10,000 bases of DNA from Nitrospinota bacterium (GCA_002731985.1 PCCT01000096.1:1-10000), one strand, 5' to 3'; shown: positions 1 to 7,554, counted from the stretch's first letter. Numbers and translations: made by a program. Notes: a model not told the origin generated them from the sequence alone.

Positions 1-1257
1 AATTGGAACCTTTCGCTCACCCAAAAATTTGTAACAGGAACGGACTACGAACTCAGTTTTACGAATGATCGAAATAAAACAAACAGCGCAACGGCGGGGC
101 TTAATCCAAGTTATACATCTGAACTTGATTTAAGCATTACACAACCTTTGCTGAAAAATTTTGGAATCGATCTAAATAAAAGAAATATTTATATTGCCAA
201 AAACGAGGTCAATATATCTGACTATGAATTTGAAGGTAAGGTAATAGACATCATCAGCAATGTGGAAAATGTTTACTGGGACCTTGTATTCAGAATTAAA
301 AATTTAGAAGTGAAGAAAAAATCACTTGAGCGCGCAAAAGATTTGGAACGCCGTGTAAAGGCCCAGGTATCTGTTGGCACGATGGCAGAGATTGAAACGC
401 TCCAGGCTCAATCAGAGGTGGCTTCGCGTAACGAATCATTGCTGGTTGCTCAAAATTTAATTCAGGATACCGAGGATATTTTAAAAAATATTTTGAATAT
501 CGATTATGGATCAGATGAAGGACTCAAAGCAATACATCCCTCTGACCGTCCTGAAATGGTCATAGAGGAAATCAATCTCAATAACGCTATAAAAGAGACA
601 CTCCTCAATCGCCCGGACTATCTGGGAAAGCAAAAGGAACTTGAAAATAAAAATATTCTGGTCAAATATCGTGAAAACCAATTGTATCCGACGGTTGATC
701 TGGTTGGAAGTCTTGGCTTAAACGGATTAAGTGGAAATGCAGTCAACGTTACCTCTGGTACTTTTCAAGGCAGGAGCAAATATGGTGGTGATTATGGGCA
801 GGCACTATCGGACACTTTATCAACAAAATATTTCAATTGGGAAATTGGGGTCAATTTCAGCTATCCGTTAGGAAACCGATCAGCCAAAAGCCAATTATCG
901 GCTTCACGCCTTGAAAAAGCTCAATTGATTCTGAGCATCAGGGATATTGAAAAGGGAATTATCGTAGAAGTGCGAGAAGCTGTCAGGCAGTTAAAGACAG
1001 ATATTAAGAGAATTCATGCTTCGAAGGTTGCTAGAAAACTTGCTGAAGAAAAACTGAAAGCGGAAGAAAAAAAGTTTGAGGTAGGCCTGTCAACAAGTTT
1101 CAATGTTCTGAAGTTTCAAGAGGACCTTGCGGAAGAACAGAGCAATGAAATAAAAGCCTTGATTGATTATAATAAATCAAAAATTCGTTTGCGTCAGGTC
1201 ATGGCGACTACATTAAAAGCTAACGATATAAAGTTAAAGCCTAAAGAGAATTCATGA
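1..1257 (+). CDS. TolC-family outer-membrane efflux protein, 5' end missing
   Basis: This is the outer-membrane channel of a tripartite efflux or type I-like export system. The reading frame is open from base 1, so the gene begins before the window; the first in-frame ATG at 148 lies inside the protein and is not the start. The visible 418 codons include a segment reading TQKFVTGTDYELSF and then QPLLKNFGIDLNK near visible residues 7-60, typical of the first outer membrane efflux protein (OEP) repeat. Long Lys/Glu-rich helices follow, and a second beta-strand region (about codons 215-295, NWEIGVNFSYPLGNRSAK) precedes the second helical pair ending near QVMATT. Family members are usually about 450-520 aa, so the signal peptide and the first 50-100 residues are probably missing. 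The stop overlaps the adaptor start by 4 bp (ATGA), so the two are almost certainly co-translated. The family call is firm; the substrate is unknown. Confidence 0.93.
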   Translation, partial: NWNLSLTQKFVTGTDYELSFTNDRNKTNSATAGLNPSYTSELDLSITQPLLKNFGIDLNKRNIYIAKNEVNISDYEFEGKVIDIISNVENVYWDLVFRIKNLEVKKKSLERAKDLERRVKAQVSVGTMAEIETLQAQSEVASRNESLLVAQNLIQDTEDILKNILNIDYGSDEGLKAIHPSDRPEMVIEEINLNNAIKETLLNRPDYLGKQKELENKNILVKYRENQLYPTVDLVGSLGLNGLSGNAVNVTSGTFQGRSKYGGDYGQALSDTLSTKYFNWEIGVNFSYPLGNRSAKSQLSASRLEKAQLILSIRDIEKGIIVEVREAVRQLKTDIKRIHASKVARKLAEEKLKAEEKKFEVGLSTSFNVLKFQEDLAEEQSNEIKALIDYNKSKIRLRQVMATTLKANDIKLKPKENS

Positions 1258-2585
1258 AAAAGACTCTGGTTATAGTTGGGGTCATCCTTTTATTTATAGG
1301 TTTCTATCTTCTTCCGGACAACTCAAACAGCGACGAAAGCCAATCCAAGGTCGACTTCAAAACAGTGAAAACTCTGAAAGGGGATCTGATCATAAAGATT
1401 TCCACCAAAGGGGTTGTCGAACCAAATTTTCAGGTTGAAGTAAAATCCAAAGCCAGCGGCGAAGTTCTTTCATTTCCTTTTGAAGAAGGGGACCAAATCA
1501 CAAAAAGTCAGGCCCTCCTTCAGTTGGACAAAAATGATGAAACAAGAAATGTCGCCAAGGCTAAGGCCGACCTGATGAGCGGTGAGGCCAGCCTGAAAAA
1601 AGCACGAACCGCCCTACTCCTTCAAAAAACCAACTACCAGACCAATTTAAAATCCGCCGAATCAGAAGTAGAAGAAGCAGAGGCTAACCTTAAGGAGTCT
1701 GGAGACAAAAAAAAAAGGCAGGCTGATCTTTACGCGCAAAAATTCACATCTCAGGAATCACGGGATAATGCGGTAACAAGCTACAAAGTAAATCAGCAAA
1801 TACTGATTCAAGCGAAAACCCGCCTTCAGGCCGCGAAAGCTGCTATTCACGGTATAGCTATGAAGGAGCATGAAATTGAATTGTCACAGGCAGAAGTAAA
1901 ACGGAAGCAGATTGCTCTTGATGAAGTCAATGAACGGCTTGATGAAACTGATATCTATGCACCCATTTCTGGGGTGATTATTCAAAAACTGGTAGAACAA
2001 GGCCAAATTATTTCATCCGGTATATCCAATGTCAGCGGGGGCACCACCCTGGCTGTGATTGCTGACTTGTCCAGACTGTTTATTATTGCTGATGTAGACG
2101 AAACTGATATCGGATCTATCAAAGTGGGTCTCAAGGTTAATGTAACTGCTGACGCATATTACGGTAAGAATTTCACTGGAAAAGTTTTGAGGATATCTCC
2201 CAAAGGGATCGTAGAAAACAGCATCACTGTGTTTAAAGTAAAAATAGAAATCCTTGGCAAAGGTAAAAAGATTTTAAAACCCATGATGACCGCCAATGTT
2301 GATATCATCACCAACAAGGTTAAAGACACTCTGTACATAGCCAGAGAAGCTGTGCGGCACGACGGAGACCGGACATACGCAATGATCCAGATAGATGAAA
2401 TGCCCACGGAGGTACCAATTGAAGTTGGAATTCAAACACCCATTCACGCTGAAATTTTATCTGGACTGGAACCCGGACAGGAAGTCGTTGTCGGCGATTG
2501 GGAAAAGGCACTTGCCGAATTTGAGGAATCCGGTAAAAAAGGGTCCTCTTTAAGAAAAATACTTTGGTTGATCCGCTCCAAGTAG
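1254..2585 (+). CDS. HlyD/MacA-family periplasmic adaptor subunit
   Basis: This membrane-fusion protein would link the MacB-type transporter downstream to the TolC-type channel upstream. The 443-aa product starts with a short basic stretch and one hydrophobic segment (about residues 4-20, LVIVGVILLFIGFYLLP), an inner-membrane anchor or uncleaved signal. A biotinyl-lipoyl half-motif follows (about 52-92, VEVKSKASGEVLSFPFEEGD), then a long Ala/Lys/Glu/Gln-rich coiled-coil hairpin (about 95-225). The second lipoyl half (about 235-255, DIYAPISGVIIQKLVEQGQI) and beta-barrel and membrane-proximal domains up to about residue 425 come next. The C-terminus is a basic, partly hydrophobic tail (RKILWLIRSK). 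The ATG at 1254 overlaps the channel gene stop. An unbroken run of ten A (1707-1716) lies in the coiled coil. The order channel-adaptor-ATPase-permease supports a MacAB-TolC-like role; a true macrolide pump cannot be inferred. Confidence 0.92.
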   Translation: MKKTLVIVGVILLFIGFYLLPDNSNSDESQSKVDFKTVKTLKGDLIIKISTKGVVEPNFQVEVKSKASGEVLSFPFEEGDQITKSQALLQLDKNDETRNVAKAKADLMSGEASLKKARTALLLQKTNYQTNLKSAESEVEEAEANLKESGDKKKRQADLYAQKFTSQESRDNAVTSYKVNQQILIQAKTRLQAAKAAIHGIAMKEHEIELSQAEVKRKQIALDEVNERLDETDIYAPISGVIIQKLVEQGQIISSGISNVSGGTTLAVIADLSRLFIIADVDETDIGSIKVGLKVNVTADAYYGKNFTGKVLRISPKGIVENSITVFKVKIEILGKGKKILKPMMTANVDIITNKVKDTLYIAREAVRHDGDRTYAMIQIDEMPTEVPIEVGIQTPIHAEILSGLEPGQEVVVGDWEKALAEFEESGKKGSSLRKILWLIRSK

Positions 2586-2601
2586 GGTGCTCTTAATGTA
2601 G

Positions 2602-2667
2602 CTGCTCGATTCCCGTCCCCCTTTCACTAAAGGTTATATGACGGGAGGGCGGATATCGAGCAGTTTT
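2602..2667 (+). terminator. Nested inverted repeat between adaptor and ATPase genes, possible intra-operon terminator
   Basis: Three nested complementary segments are visible: CTGCTCGAT (2602-2610) with ATCGAGCAG (2655-2663), TCCCGTC (2611-2617) with GACGGGA (2640-2646), and CCTTT (2620-2624) with AAAGG (2629-2633) around a CACT loop. Eight unpaired bases (2647-2654) sit on the 3' side. Four T follow at once (2664-2667), then GAA. The outer stem starts 17 bases after the adaptor stop. The shape suits a Rho-independent terminator or an mRNA processing and stability element that lowers ATPase/permease expression relative to the adaptor. The T-run is short, so termination is uncertain. A small dispersed palindromic repeat is an alternative. 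Confidence 0.5.
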
Positions 2668-2749
2668 GAACTTGCGCATTTGACCCCTATGACTTTCAAA
2701 TCCAAAAGTAATGGGGCAGCTATATTTAAATCTTTCTAGTGAATCCGTC

Positions 2750-3433
2750 ATGATCGAGGTCAAAGAGCTCAGCAAAACCTATCAACTTGGTAAGGTCGAC
2801 GTCCATGCGATGGTGGATGTGACTTTCCGTATCGATGCCGGTGAGTTTGTTGCTGTCATGGGTCCTTCGGGAAGTGGTAAATCCACTTTGATGAATTTGC
2901 TCGGTTGCCTCGACCTCCCCTCTTCAGGATCTTACTTCCTTGAAAAATTCGATATCCGGTCATTGAGCCCTAACCAACTGGCGGAAGTTCGCAATAAGCG
3001 CATCGGTTTTGTATTCCAGAACTTCAATTTGCTCCCCCGAGCATCGGCTCTGGAAAATGTGGAACTACCACTCCTTTACGGAAGGATCCAAAATTCTCAC
3101 CAAATCGCTCGTGATTCCCTGGAGCGTGTTGGCCTTGCCGACCGAGCCATGCATAGGCCTAATGAATTATCTGGAGGTGAGCGTCAGCGTGTGGCCATTG
3201 CCAGGGCGATAGTCAACAATCCGGCTATTGTCCTGGCGGATGAACCCACAGGTAATCTTGATACCCGGACGGGTGATGAGATCATGAATGTTTTTTCCAG
3301 CCTCAACGATGAAGGAGCAACCATTATTCTTGTAACTCATGAGCGAGATGTGGCTTCAAGAGCTCGTCGCATCATTCAAATGAAAGATGGCAGGATGCAT
3401 CAGGATATTCTCAACGAGGGGTTAATTGCTTAA
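2750..3433 (+). CDS. MacB/LolD-type ABC transporter ATP-binding protein
   Basis: This is the cytoplasmic ATPase that powers the FtsX-fold permease encoded next to it. All nucleotide-binding motifs are visible in the 227-aa product: Walker A GPSGSGKST (residues 38-46), Q-loop VFQNFNLLPR (Q90), signature LSGGERQRVAIARA (from residue 140), Walker B IVLADEPTGNLD (D164, E165) and the H-loop histidine H197 in VTHE. The start at 2750 gives MIEVKELSKTYQLG, the usual beginning of this subfamily. An in-frame ATG at 2711 would add 13 residues (MGQLYLNLSSESV) with no family counterpart. Neither start has a clear Shine-Dalgarno. The stop overlaps the permease start by one base (TAATG). E. coli MacB fuses this domain to the permease; here they are separate, as in many LolD, YknY and SalX-like systems. 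Confidence 0.94.
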   Translation: MIEVKELSKTYQLGKVDVHAMVDVTFRIDAGEFVAVMGPSGSGKSTLMNLLGCLDLPSSGSYFLEKFDIRSLSPNQLAEVRNKRIGFVFQNFNLLPRASALENVELPLLYGRIQNSHQIARDSLERVGLADRAMHRPNELSGGERQRVAIARAIVNNPAIVLADEPTGNLDTRTGDEIMNVFSSLNDEGATIILVTHERDVASRARRIIQMKDGRMHQDILNEGLIA

Positions 3434-4641
3434 TGCTGATATATGACCTTTTTAAAATGGCGTTGCGTAGTCTAATAGCCAATACAATGCGTACATTTTT
3501 AACCGCTCTTGGGATGATCATCGGTGTGGCATCGGTCATTTCAATGATCTCCATTGGAGAAGGTGCGCGTCAGCAAACGTTGAGCACTATATCAAAGTTT
3601 GGTACCAACATTATAACCGTCAAACCGGGAAGAAAGAAAACACGGCATGTTTCATCAGATAGTGTACAAACTCTGCTGTTGTCAGATGCCGACGCAATAG
3701 AAGAACATGTTTCTCTTATTATTGGAGCAGCCGCGCAGGTATACCGTCCAGCTCAACTTAAATTCGGTAACAAAAATACAAATACCACTGTTCGAGGAAC
3801 CGGACGCAAGTACGCTAAGTTAGCCAATTTTACCCTCGACAGTGGAAGATACTTTACTAAAGAAGAAATCATTTCAGCCCGGCGGGTTGCTGTTATAGGC
3901 GCCACTGTCGTTAAAAACCTATTTCCTGATATCAATCCTATCGGTCAGGAACTTAAAGTAGACGGCAACAACTATCTGGTAATAGGTATCACAGAAGCTA
4001 AAGGTGCATTGAGCTGGTATGACCCGGATGACCAGATATTCATTCCCGTTACTACCGCTCAAAAGCGATTGTTTGGAATGTCCTATGTTCAGTCGATCGA
4101 TATTCAAGCTGACAAGATAGAGGACCTGGAACAGATTAAAAAGGAGATCGATACGTTTCTTAGAATCCGCCATGGTATCCGTGAAGGTGAGGAAAGTGAT
4201 TTTCACGTTCAGAACTCCTCTCAATGGCTCAATAGCTGGGGAGACGCGGCGAAGACTTTCACCTATCTGCTGGGCGGCATTGCTGGTATTTCGCTTCTGG
4301 TGGGCGGTATTGGAATTATGAACATCATGCTGGTATCGATCACTGAACGGACCCGTGAGATAGGTATTCGTATCGCTATAGGTGCCAAGAAAAGCGAAAT
4401 CATGGAACAATTCCTCATTGAATCTGTTCTCATAAGCTTTATCGGTGGAGGCATTGGAATCATGCTGGGCATTCTTATTTCACGAACCGTTTCAGAAATT
4501 GGAGGATGGGAAACAATCGTCTCTACACAATCCATCCTGCTGGCATTCGGTTTCTCCGTTGCTGTTGGTATATTTTTCGGATTTTATCCCGCTCGCAAGG
4601 CCGCCAATCTTAATCCTATCGACGCATTGAGATACGAATAA
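3433..4641 (+). CDS. MacB/FtsX-type ABC transporter permease
   Basis: This inner-membrane permease couples ATP hydrolysis by its partner to movement of a large extracytoplasmic domain (mechanotransmission). The 402-aa protein has the standard four-helix plan. The first transmembrane helix is at about residues 20-41 (FLTALGMIIGVASVISMISIG), and a MacB-type periplasmic core domain covers about 42-275. Three C-terminal helices lie at about 278-300 (LLGGIAGISLLVGGIGIMNI), 325-348 and 362-383. The cytoplasmic coupling region reads ERTREIGIRIAIGAKK, and the protein ends with the typical YPARKAANLNPIDALRYE. The periplasmic region starts with GEGARQQT, as in MacB proteins. The start overlaps the ATPase stop by one base. 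With the upstream channel and adaptor genes this makes a complete pump; the substrate could be a lipopeptide, peptide, macrolide or other amphiphile. Confidence 0.94.
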   Translation: MLIYDLFKMALRSLIANTMRTFLTALGMIIGVASVISMISIGEGARQQTLSTISKFGTNIITVKPGRKKTRHVSSDSVQTLLLSDADAIEEHVSLIIGAAAQVYRPAQLKFGNKNTNTTVRGTGRKYAKLANFTLDSGRYFTKEEIISARRVAVIGATVVKNLFPDINPIGQELKVDGNNYLVIGITEAKGALSWYDPDDQIFIPVTTAQKRLFGMSYVQSIDIQADKIEDLEQIKKEIDTFLRIRHGIREGEESDFHVQNSSQWLNSWGDAAKTFTYLLGGIAGISLLVGGIGIMNIMLVSITERTREIGIRIAIGAKKSEIMEQFLIESVLISFIGGGIGIMLGILISRTVSEIGGWETIVSTQSILLAFGFSVAVGIFFGFYPARKAANLNPIDALRYE

Positions 4642-4662
4642 ATCTCTTTCCCTTCCCAGCCC

Positions 4663-4705
4663 GGTTACTATATGATTTCCATCATATAACCTCCTAAAAT
4701 TTTTT
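4663..4705 (+). terminator. Hairpin plus T-run between permease and pabB, candidate terminator or operator
   Basis: TATATGAT (4669-4676) and ATCATATA (4681-4688) form a perfect 8-bp inverted repeat around TTCC. Alternatively, GGTTA (4663-4667) pairs with TAACC (4687-4691) and TATGAT with ATCATA, with a 3-base bulge (CTA), giving 11 pairs. A run of six T follows at 4700-4705, eight bases after the stem. The site lies 22 bases after the permease stop, where the pump operon should end. The gap before the T-run and the AT-rich upper stem weaken a terminator call; a regulator site upstream of pabB would fit equally well. Confidence 0.4.
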
Positions 4706-4714
4706 ATATTTCTG

Positions 4715-6208
4715 ATGAACATAATTCCCACAAGAAAAAAATTCCAGGAATGGACCGCTATCTATAAAAGAGTTCCCATCGTTGGCGAAAAACTCTTACC
4801 GCAATTGAATCTGGCAACATTATTTAGAAACTTATATTGGGATAGCCAAGAAGCTTTCCTGTTCGAAAGCGGAAAAGGCTCTAATGATACTTCCCGTTAT
4901 TCCATAATGGGCACCCCTAATAATCGCTATGTAAAAATTGGCGATGAATGTTCCACCCTAAATCTTAACGGTGGTCCAGGATCAGCCACCCAGTCAGTAA
5001 GTGAAGGATGGGATGCCCTAGATTTTGACGATGATATTCCATACTTCGATCATTTGTCTCATTTCTGGGGTGGATGGGTGGGTTATATCGCCTATGAAGC
5101 TGGAGACTTGTTCGAAAATCTACCCAGAAGAAAACACAATGCTCTGGGATTGCCTGATGCTTATTTTATGCAAGTCGACAGGGTACTTATCTACGACCAT
5201 ATATCATGCAAATTAAAATTTATTATCGCAACTGAACAAAATTGTGATGATGCGGAATATAATCGGTGCGTTGAGGAAATTGAACTGTTCTGGAAAAAAG
5301 TAGATCCAATTCTAGAGGATAATTCCCTTAAGGAATCCATGCCCGATATAAGTACTTCCGAGGGTTTGCATTCGAACGGATTTCAATCCAATCTATCAGC
5401 AGAAGAATACAAGGATAGGGTTCGCCGTGCTCAGGTATATATCCGAGAAGGTGATATCTATCAGGCAAATATAGCTCAGCGTTTTGAAACAGAATTTGAA
5501 GGCGACCCATTAGAGCTTTACCTGAAATTGCGAGCGATCAATCCGGCACCATTCTCAGGATTTTTACGTTTCTCTGATTTCTCAATCGTCAGTTCATCCC
5601 CTGAACGACTTATAAAGATTCAAGGCGACACTCTTGAAACCAGACCTATCGCAGGAACCCGCCCCAGAGGAGACGATGCCAAAAAGGATGAATCTTTAAC
5701 CAAAGAATTATTGCTCAGTGAAAAAGAACGTGCGGAACATCTCATGCTTGTCGATCTCGAAAGAAATGATATGGGACGTGTCTGTAAAACAGGATCCGTC
5801 AAAGTAACAGACCTTATGTTTCTAGAACAATATTCACATGTCAGTCATATTGTTTCCAATATTCAGGGTAAGCTTAAATCCCATGCCAGTATTCGTGATC
5901 TATTGAAGGCTCTCTTCCCAGGCGGTACAATCACCGGATGTCCTAAAATTAGATGTATGGAAATCATCCATGAATTGGAACCCTCTGCCAGAGGCCTCTA
6001 TTCCGGGTCTTTTGGCTATATCGGATTTTCACGTCAGTTGGATTTAAATATAATAATCCGCACCATAATTCTCAAGGACGACAAAGCTTTTTTTCATGTG
6101 GGAGCCGGTATTGTCGCCGACTCAAATCCAGACAGAGAATATGAGGAAACATTAGCCAAGGCCGCCGCAATGATTCGCGTTTTATCCAGTCCGACAGGAG
6201 AGCATTGA
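4715..6208 (+). CDS. pabB: Aminodeoxychorismate synthase component I (PabB)
   Basis: PabB converts chorismate and ammonia (supplied by the PabA glutaminase) to 4-amino-4-deoxychorismate for p-aminobenzoate and folate. The 497-aa product has an anthranilate synthase I N-terminal-like region (about residues 20-160, including FLFESGKGSNDTSRYSIMG) and a chorismate-binding domain (about 230-490). Visible motifs are EGDIYQANIAQR, SSSPERLI, RPIAGTRPRG (PIAGT at 311-315), LVDLERNDMGRV, PGGTITGCPK (402-411) and LDLNIIIRT. PGGTITGCPK and the Asn in LDLNIIIRT favour PabB over TrpE, as does the adjacent pabC-like gene. Position 313 is Ala, where E. coli PabB has the Lys of PIKGT. No good Shine-Dalgarno precedes the ATG at 4715. 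No pabA lies in the window. TrpE or another chorismate enzyme is the main alternative. Confidence 0.88.
   Translation: MNIIPTRKKFQEWTAIYKRVPIVGEKLLPQLNLATLFRNLYWDSQEAFLFESGKGSNDTSRYSIMGTPNNRYVKIGDECSTLNLNGGPGSATQSVSEGWDALDFDDDIPYFDHLSHFWGGWVGYIAYEAGDLFENLPRRKHNALGLPDAYFMQVDRVLIYDHISCKLKFIIATEQNCDDAEYNRCVEEIELFWKKVDPILEDNSLKESMPDISTSEGLHSNGFQSNLSAEEYKDRVRRAQVYIREGDIYQANIAQRFETEFEGDPLELYLKLRAINPAPFSGFLRFSDFSIVSSSPERLIKIQGDTLETRPIAGTRPRGDDAKKDESLTKELLLSEKERAEHLMLVDLERNDMGRVCKTGSVKVTDLMFLEQYSHVSHIVSNIQGKLKSHASIRDLLKALFPGGTITGCPKIRCMEIIHELEPSARGLYSGSFGYIGFSRQLDLNIIIRTIILKDDKAFFHVGAGIVADSNPDREYEETLAKAAAMIRVLSSPTGEH
6196..6200 (+). promoter_or_regulatory. Ribosome binding site that fixes the pabC start
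   Basis: AGGAG lies seven bases before the ATG at 6208, inside the last codons of pabB. It selects this ATG over the TTG one codon upstream at 6205, and with the one-base TGATG overlap it points to translational coupling of pabB and pabC. Confidence 0.75.
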
Positions 6209-7074
6209 TGCCAGAACCAATCATATATTTAAATGGGCTTTTTTGGCCGCTCAATCAGGCAAAAGTATCTGTTCAGGACCGGGGATTTATTTATGGCGAT
6301 GGTTTATTTGAAACGTTGCGAGCCTATTCAAAAAAGGTATTTCGGTTGGAAGAGCACCTTGACCGTTTAATGAAATCAACTAGCATGATATTTCTTGAAT
6401 TGCCCATGACAAGAAATGAAATTCGTTCAGCTATTTACCGGACATTGGAGATTAATGGATTATCTGAATCAATCATCAGACTCACCATAACTCGTGGCGA
6501 ACAGGAGCCCGGAATCAATATTAATTATGATGCGCCGCCTACCGTTGTAATCCAGGCACGACCTGTCACCTCATTACCAGAGTATGCCTATGAAAATGGT
6601 GTTTCAGTTTCTTTATTCAAGAATTGTGCTCCCAGAGTTTCGGGAATATTTAGTCAAATAAAATCATGCAACTTTCTGTCACAAATAGTATTACGCGAAA
6701 GAGCTTTGAAAGAAGACTCCTATGAAGGTATTATGCTCGATCACAATAATTGTGTTGCAGAGGGAACAACTTCCAATATTTTCATCGTAAAAAATAATCA
6801 ACTGGTAACTCCTGAGTTGAATGAATATGTTCTTCCCGGTGTAACTCGGCAGGTTGTTTTTGAGCTTGCTGAGGCCAATGACATTATCTGCAAGGAGCAG
6901 GCTGTTATGGAAAATTATATCTATGAGGCTGATGAGGCTTTTATAACTAACACGGGAATAGAAATTCTACCGGTTTGTAGCGTAAACCAGCGCCAGATCG
7001 GTAATGGGGAACCGGGACCCATTACCAGGCAACTTCATGGGTTATTTCTAAAATCCTTTGTGGATTTATATTAA
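6208..7074 (+). CDS. pabC: Class IV PLP-dependent enzyme, probable aminodeoxychorismate lyase (PabC)
   Basis: The likely reaction is removal of pyruvate from 4-amino-4-deoxychorismate to give p-aminobenzoate. The 288-aa product has the fold-type IV hallmarks: NGLFWPLNQAKVSVQDRG then GDGLFETLR (about residues 8-35) and FRLEEHLDRL. The PLP lysine is K152 in IKSCNFLSQIVLRERA, the cofactor-contacting glutamate is E185 in VAEGTTSNIF, and the C-terminal LPGVTRQVV and EAFITNTGIEILPV segments are present. Branched-chain and D-amino-acid aminotransferases share this pattern, and the sequence alone does not separate them cleanly. The one-base overlap with pabB is the main reason for choosing PabC. The start is the ATG at 6208, supported by AGGAG seven bases upstream. 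A bifunctional role with branched-chain or D-alanine transamination cannot be excluded. Confidence 0.82.
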   Translation: MPEPIIYLNGLFWPLNQAKVSVQDRGFIYGDGLFETLRAYSKKVFRLEEHLDRLMKSTSMIFLELPMTRNEIRSAIYRTLEINGLSESIIRLTITRGEQEPGININYDAPPTVVIQARPVTSLPEYAYENGVSVSLFKNCAPRVSGIFSQIKSCNFLSQIVLRERALKEDSYEGIMLDHNNCVAEGTTSNIFIVKNNQLVTPELNEYVLPGVTRQVVFELAEANDIICKEQAVMENYIYEADEAFITNTGIEILPVCSVNQRQIGNGEPGPITRQLHGLFLKSFVDLY

Positions 7075-7120
7075 AAATGATAACTTACAGTTCTTTTAAA
7101 CCATGTCGATTGGGAGCCAA

Positions 7121-7546
7121 ATGAGCGATAAGGACAGATTTCAAGATTCAAACAGTGGAGTGATAACAGATTCCCAGAACGAAAAGGAATGGCTTCCGAA
7201 AGACTCATATGGTGATTTGGGGAAATGGGCGAATCTCCAGGAAGGGCTCAATTATGCTAATTTGATGAATCAGGTATACGCCGGGGGGCATTCCGATTGG
7301 CGCCTTCCCAGTAAAGAAGAGATGCTCCAGATATATGATGAAACATTAGTTCAAAAAGACTGGGAGGGAAATGAGATTCATATTGCCTCTGTTTTTCTGA
7401 CAGGCTGCTCCTATTATTTATGGACAAACGAAAAAAATGAAACCGGCCAGAGCTTGCGGATTGACCTTAGAAGCGGGGACATGGAATTTATAGACCCCGG
7501 CGAAAGAGAACATCAGGCAGTTCGCCTTATACGAAGCAAAAAATAA
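7121..7546 (+). CDS. DUF1566 (Lcl C-terminal-like) domain protein
   Basis: The 141-aa product is essentially one DUF1566 domain. It opens with RFQDSNSGVITDSQNEKEWLPKD, resembling the 'F.d.g.G.VtD..tgL.W' lead of the family. A segment corresponding to the 'A..y...L...GhsdWRLPs..EM' core follows (W60 in SDWRLPSKEEML), then YYLWTNE and a C-terminal VRLIRSKK. No signal peptide or membrane segment is present, so it should be cytoplasmic unless exported another way. The molecular function of this family is not established; some members are parts of surface or putative lectin-like proteins. The start at 7121 is preferred because GGGAG (7112-7116) lies four bases upstream. The ATG at 7103 would add six residues and lacks a ribosome binding site. 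It begins 46 bp after pabC on the same strand and may be read from the same transcript. Confidence 0.82.
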   Translation: MSDKDRFQDSNSGVITDSQNEKEWLPKDSYGDLGKWANLQEGLNYANLMNQVYAGGHSDWRLPSKEEMLQIYDETLVQKDWEGNEIHIASVFLTGCSYYLWTNEKNETGQSLRIDLRSGDMEFIDPGEREHQAVRLIRSKK

Positions 7547-7554
7547 ATACTATT

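Noticed and set aside
148..1257. ATG at 148 as the start of the outer-membrane channel gene
   Set aside because: The same frame is open to base 1 and encodes family-typical sequence before 148, so the gene is truncated by the window edge rather than starting there.
2680..2708. Possible promoter with TTGACC at 2680-2685
   Set aside because: The -35-like box is good, but at 16-19 bp spacing there is no acceptable -10 box.
2711..2749. N-terminal extension of the ATPase from the ATG at 2711
   Set aside because: The 13 extra residues have no counterpart in the family and no ribosome binding site; MIEVKELSKTYQLG from 2750 is the normal beginning.
2593..2775. Minus-strand 60-codon frame across the adaptor-ATPase gap
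   Set aside because: It reads through the nested hairpin and into the ATPase start and shows no ribosome binding site or recognisable motif.
3919..4410. 163-codon minus-strand open frame
   Set aside because: It lies wholly antisense to the MacB-type permease, whose periplasmic domain and helices are well supported on the plus strand; the minus-strand translation shows no family motif.
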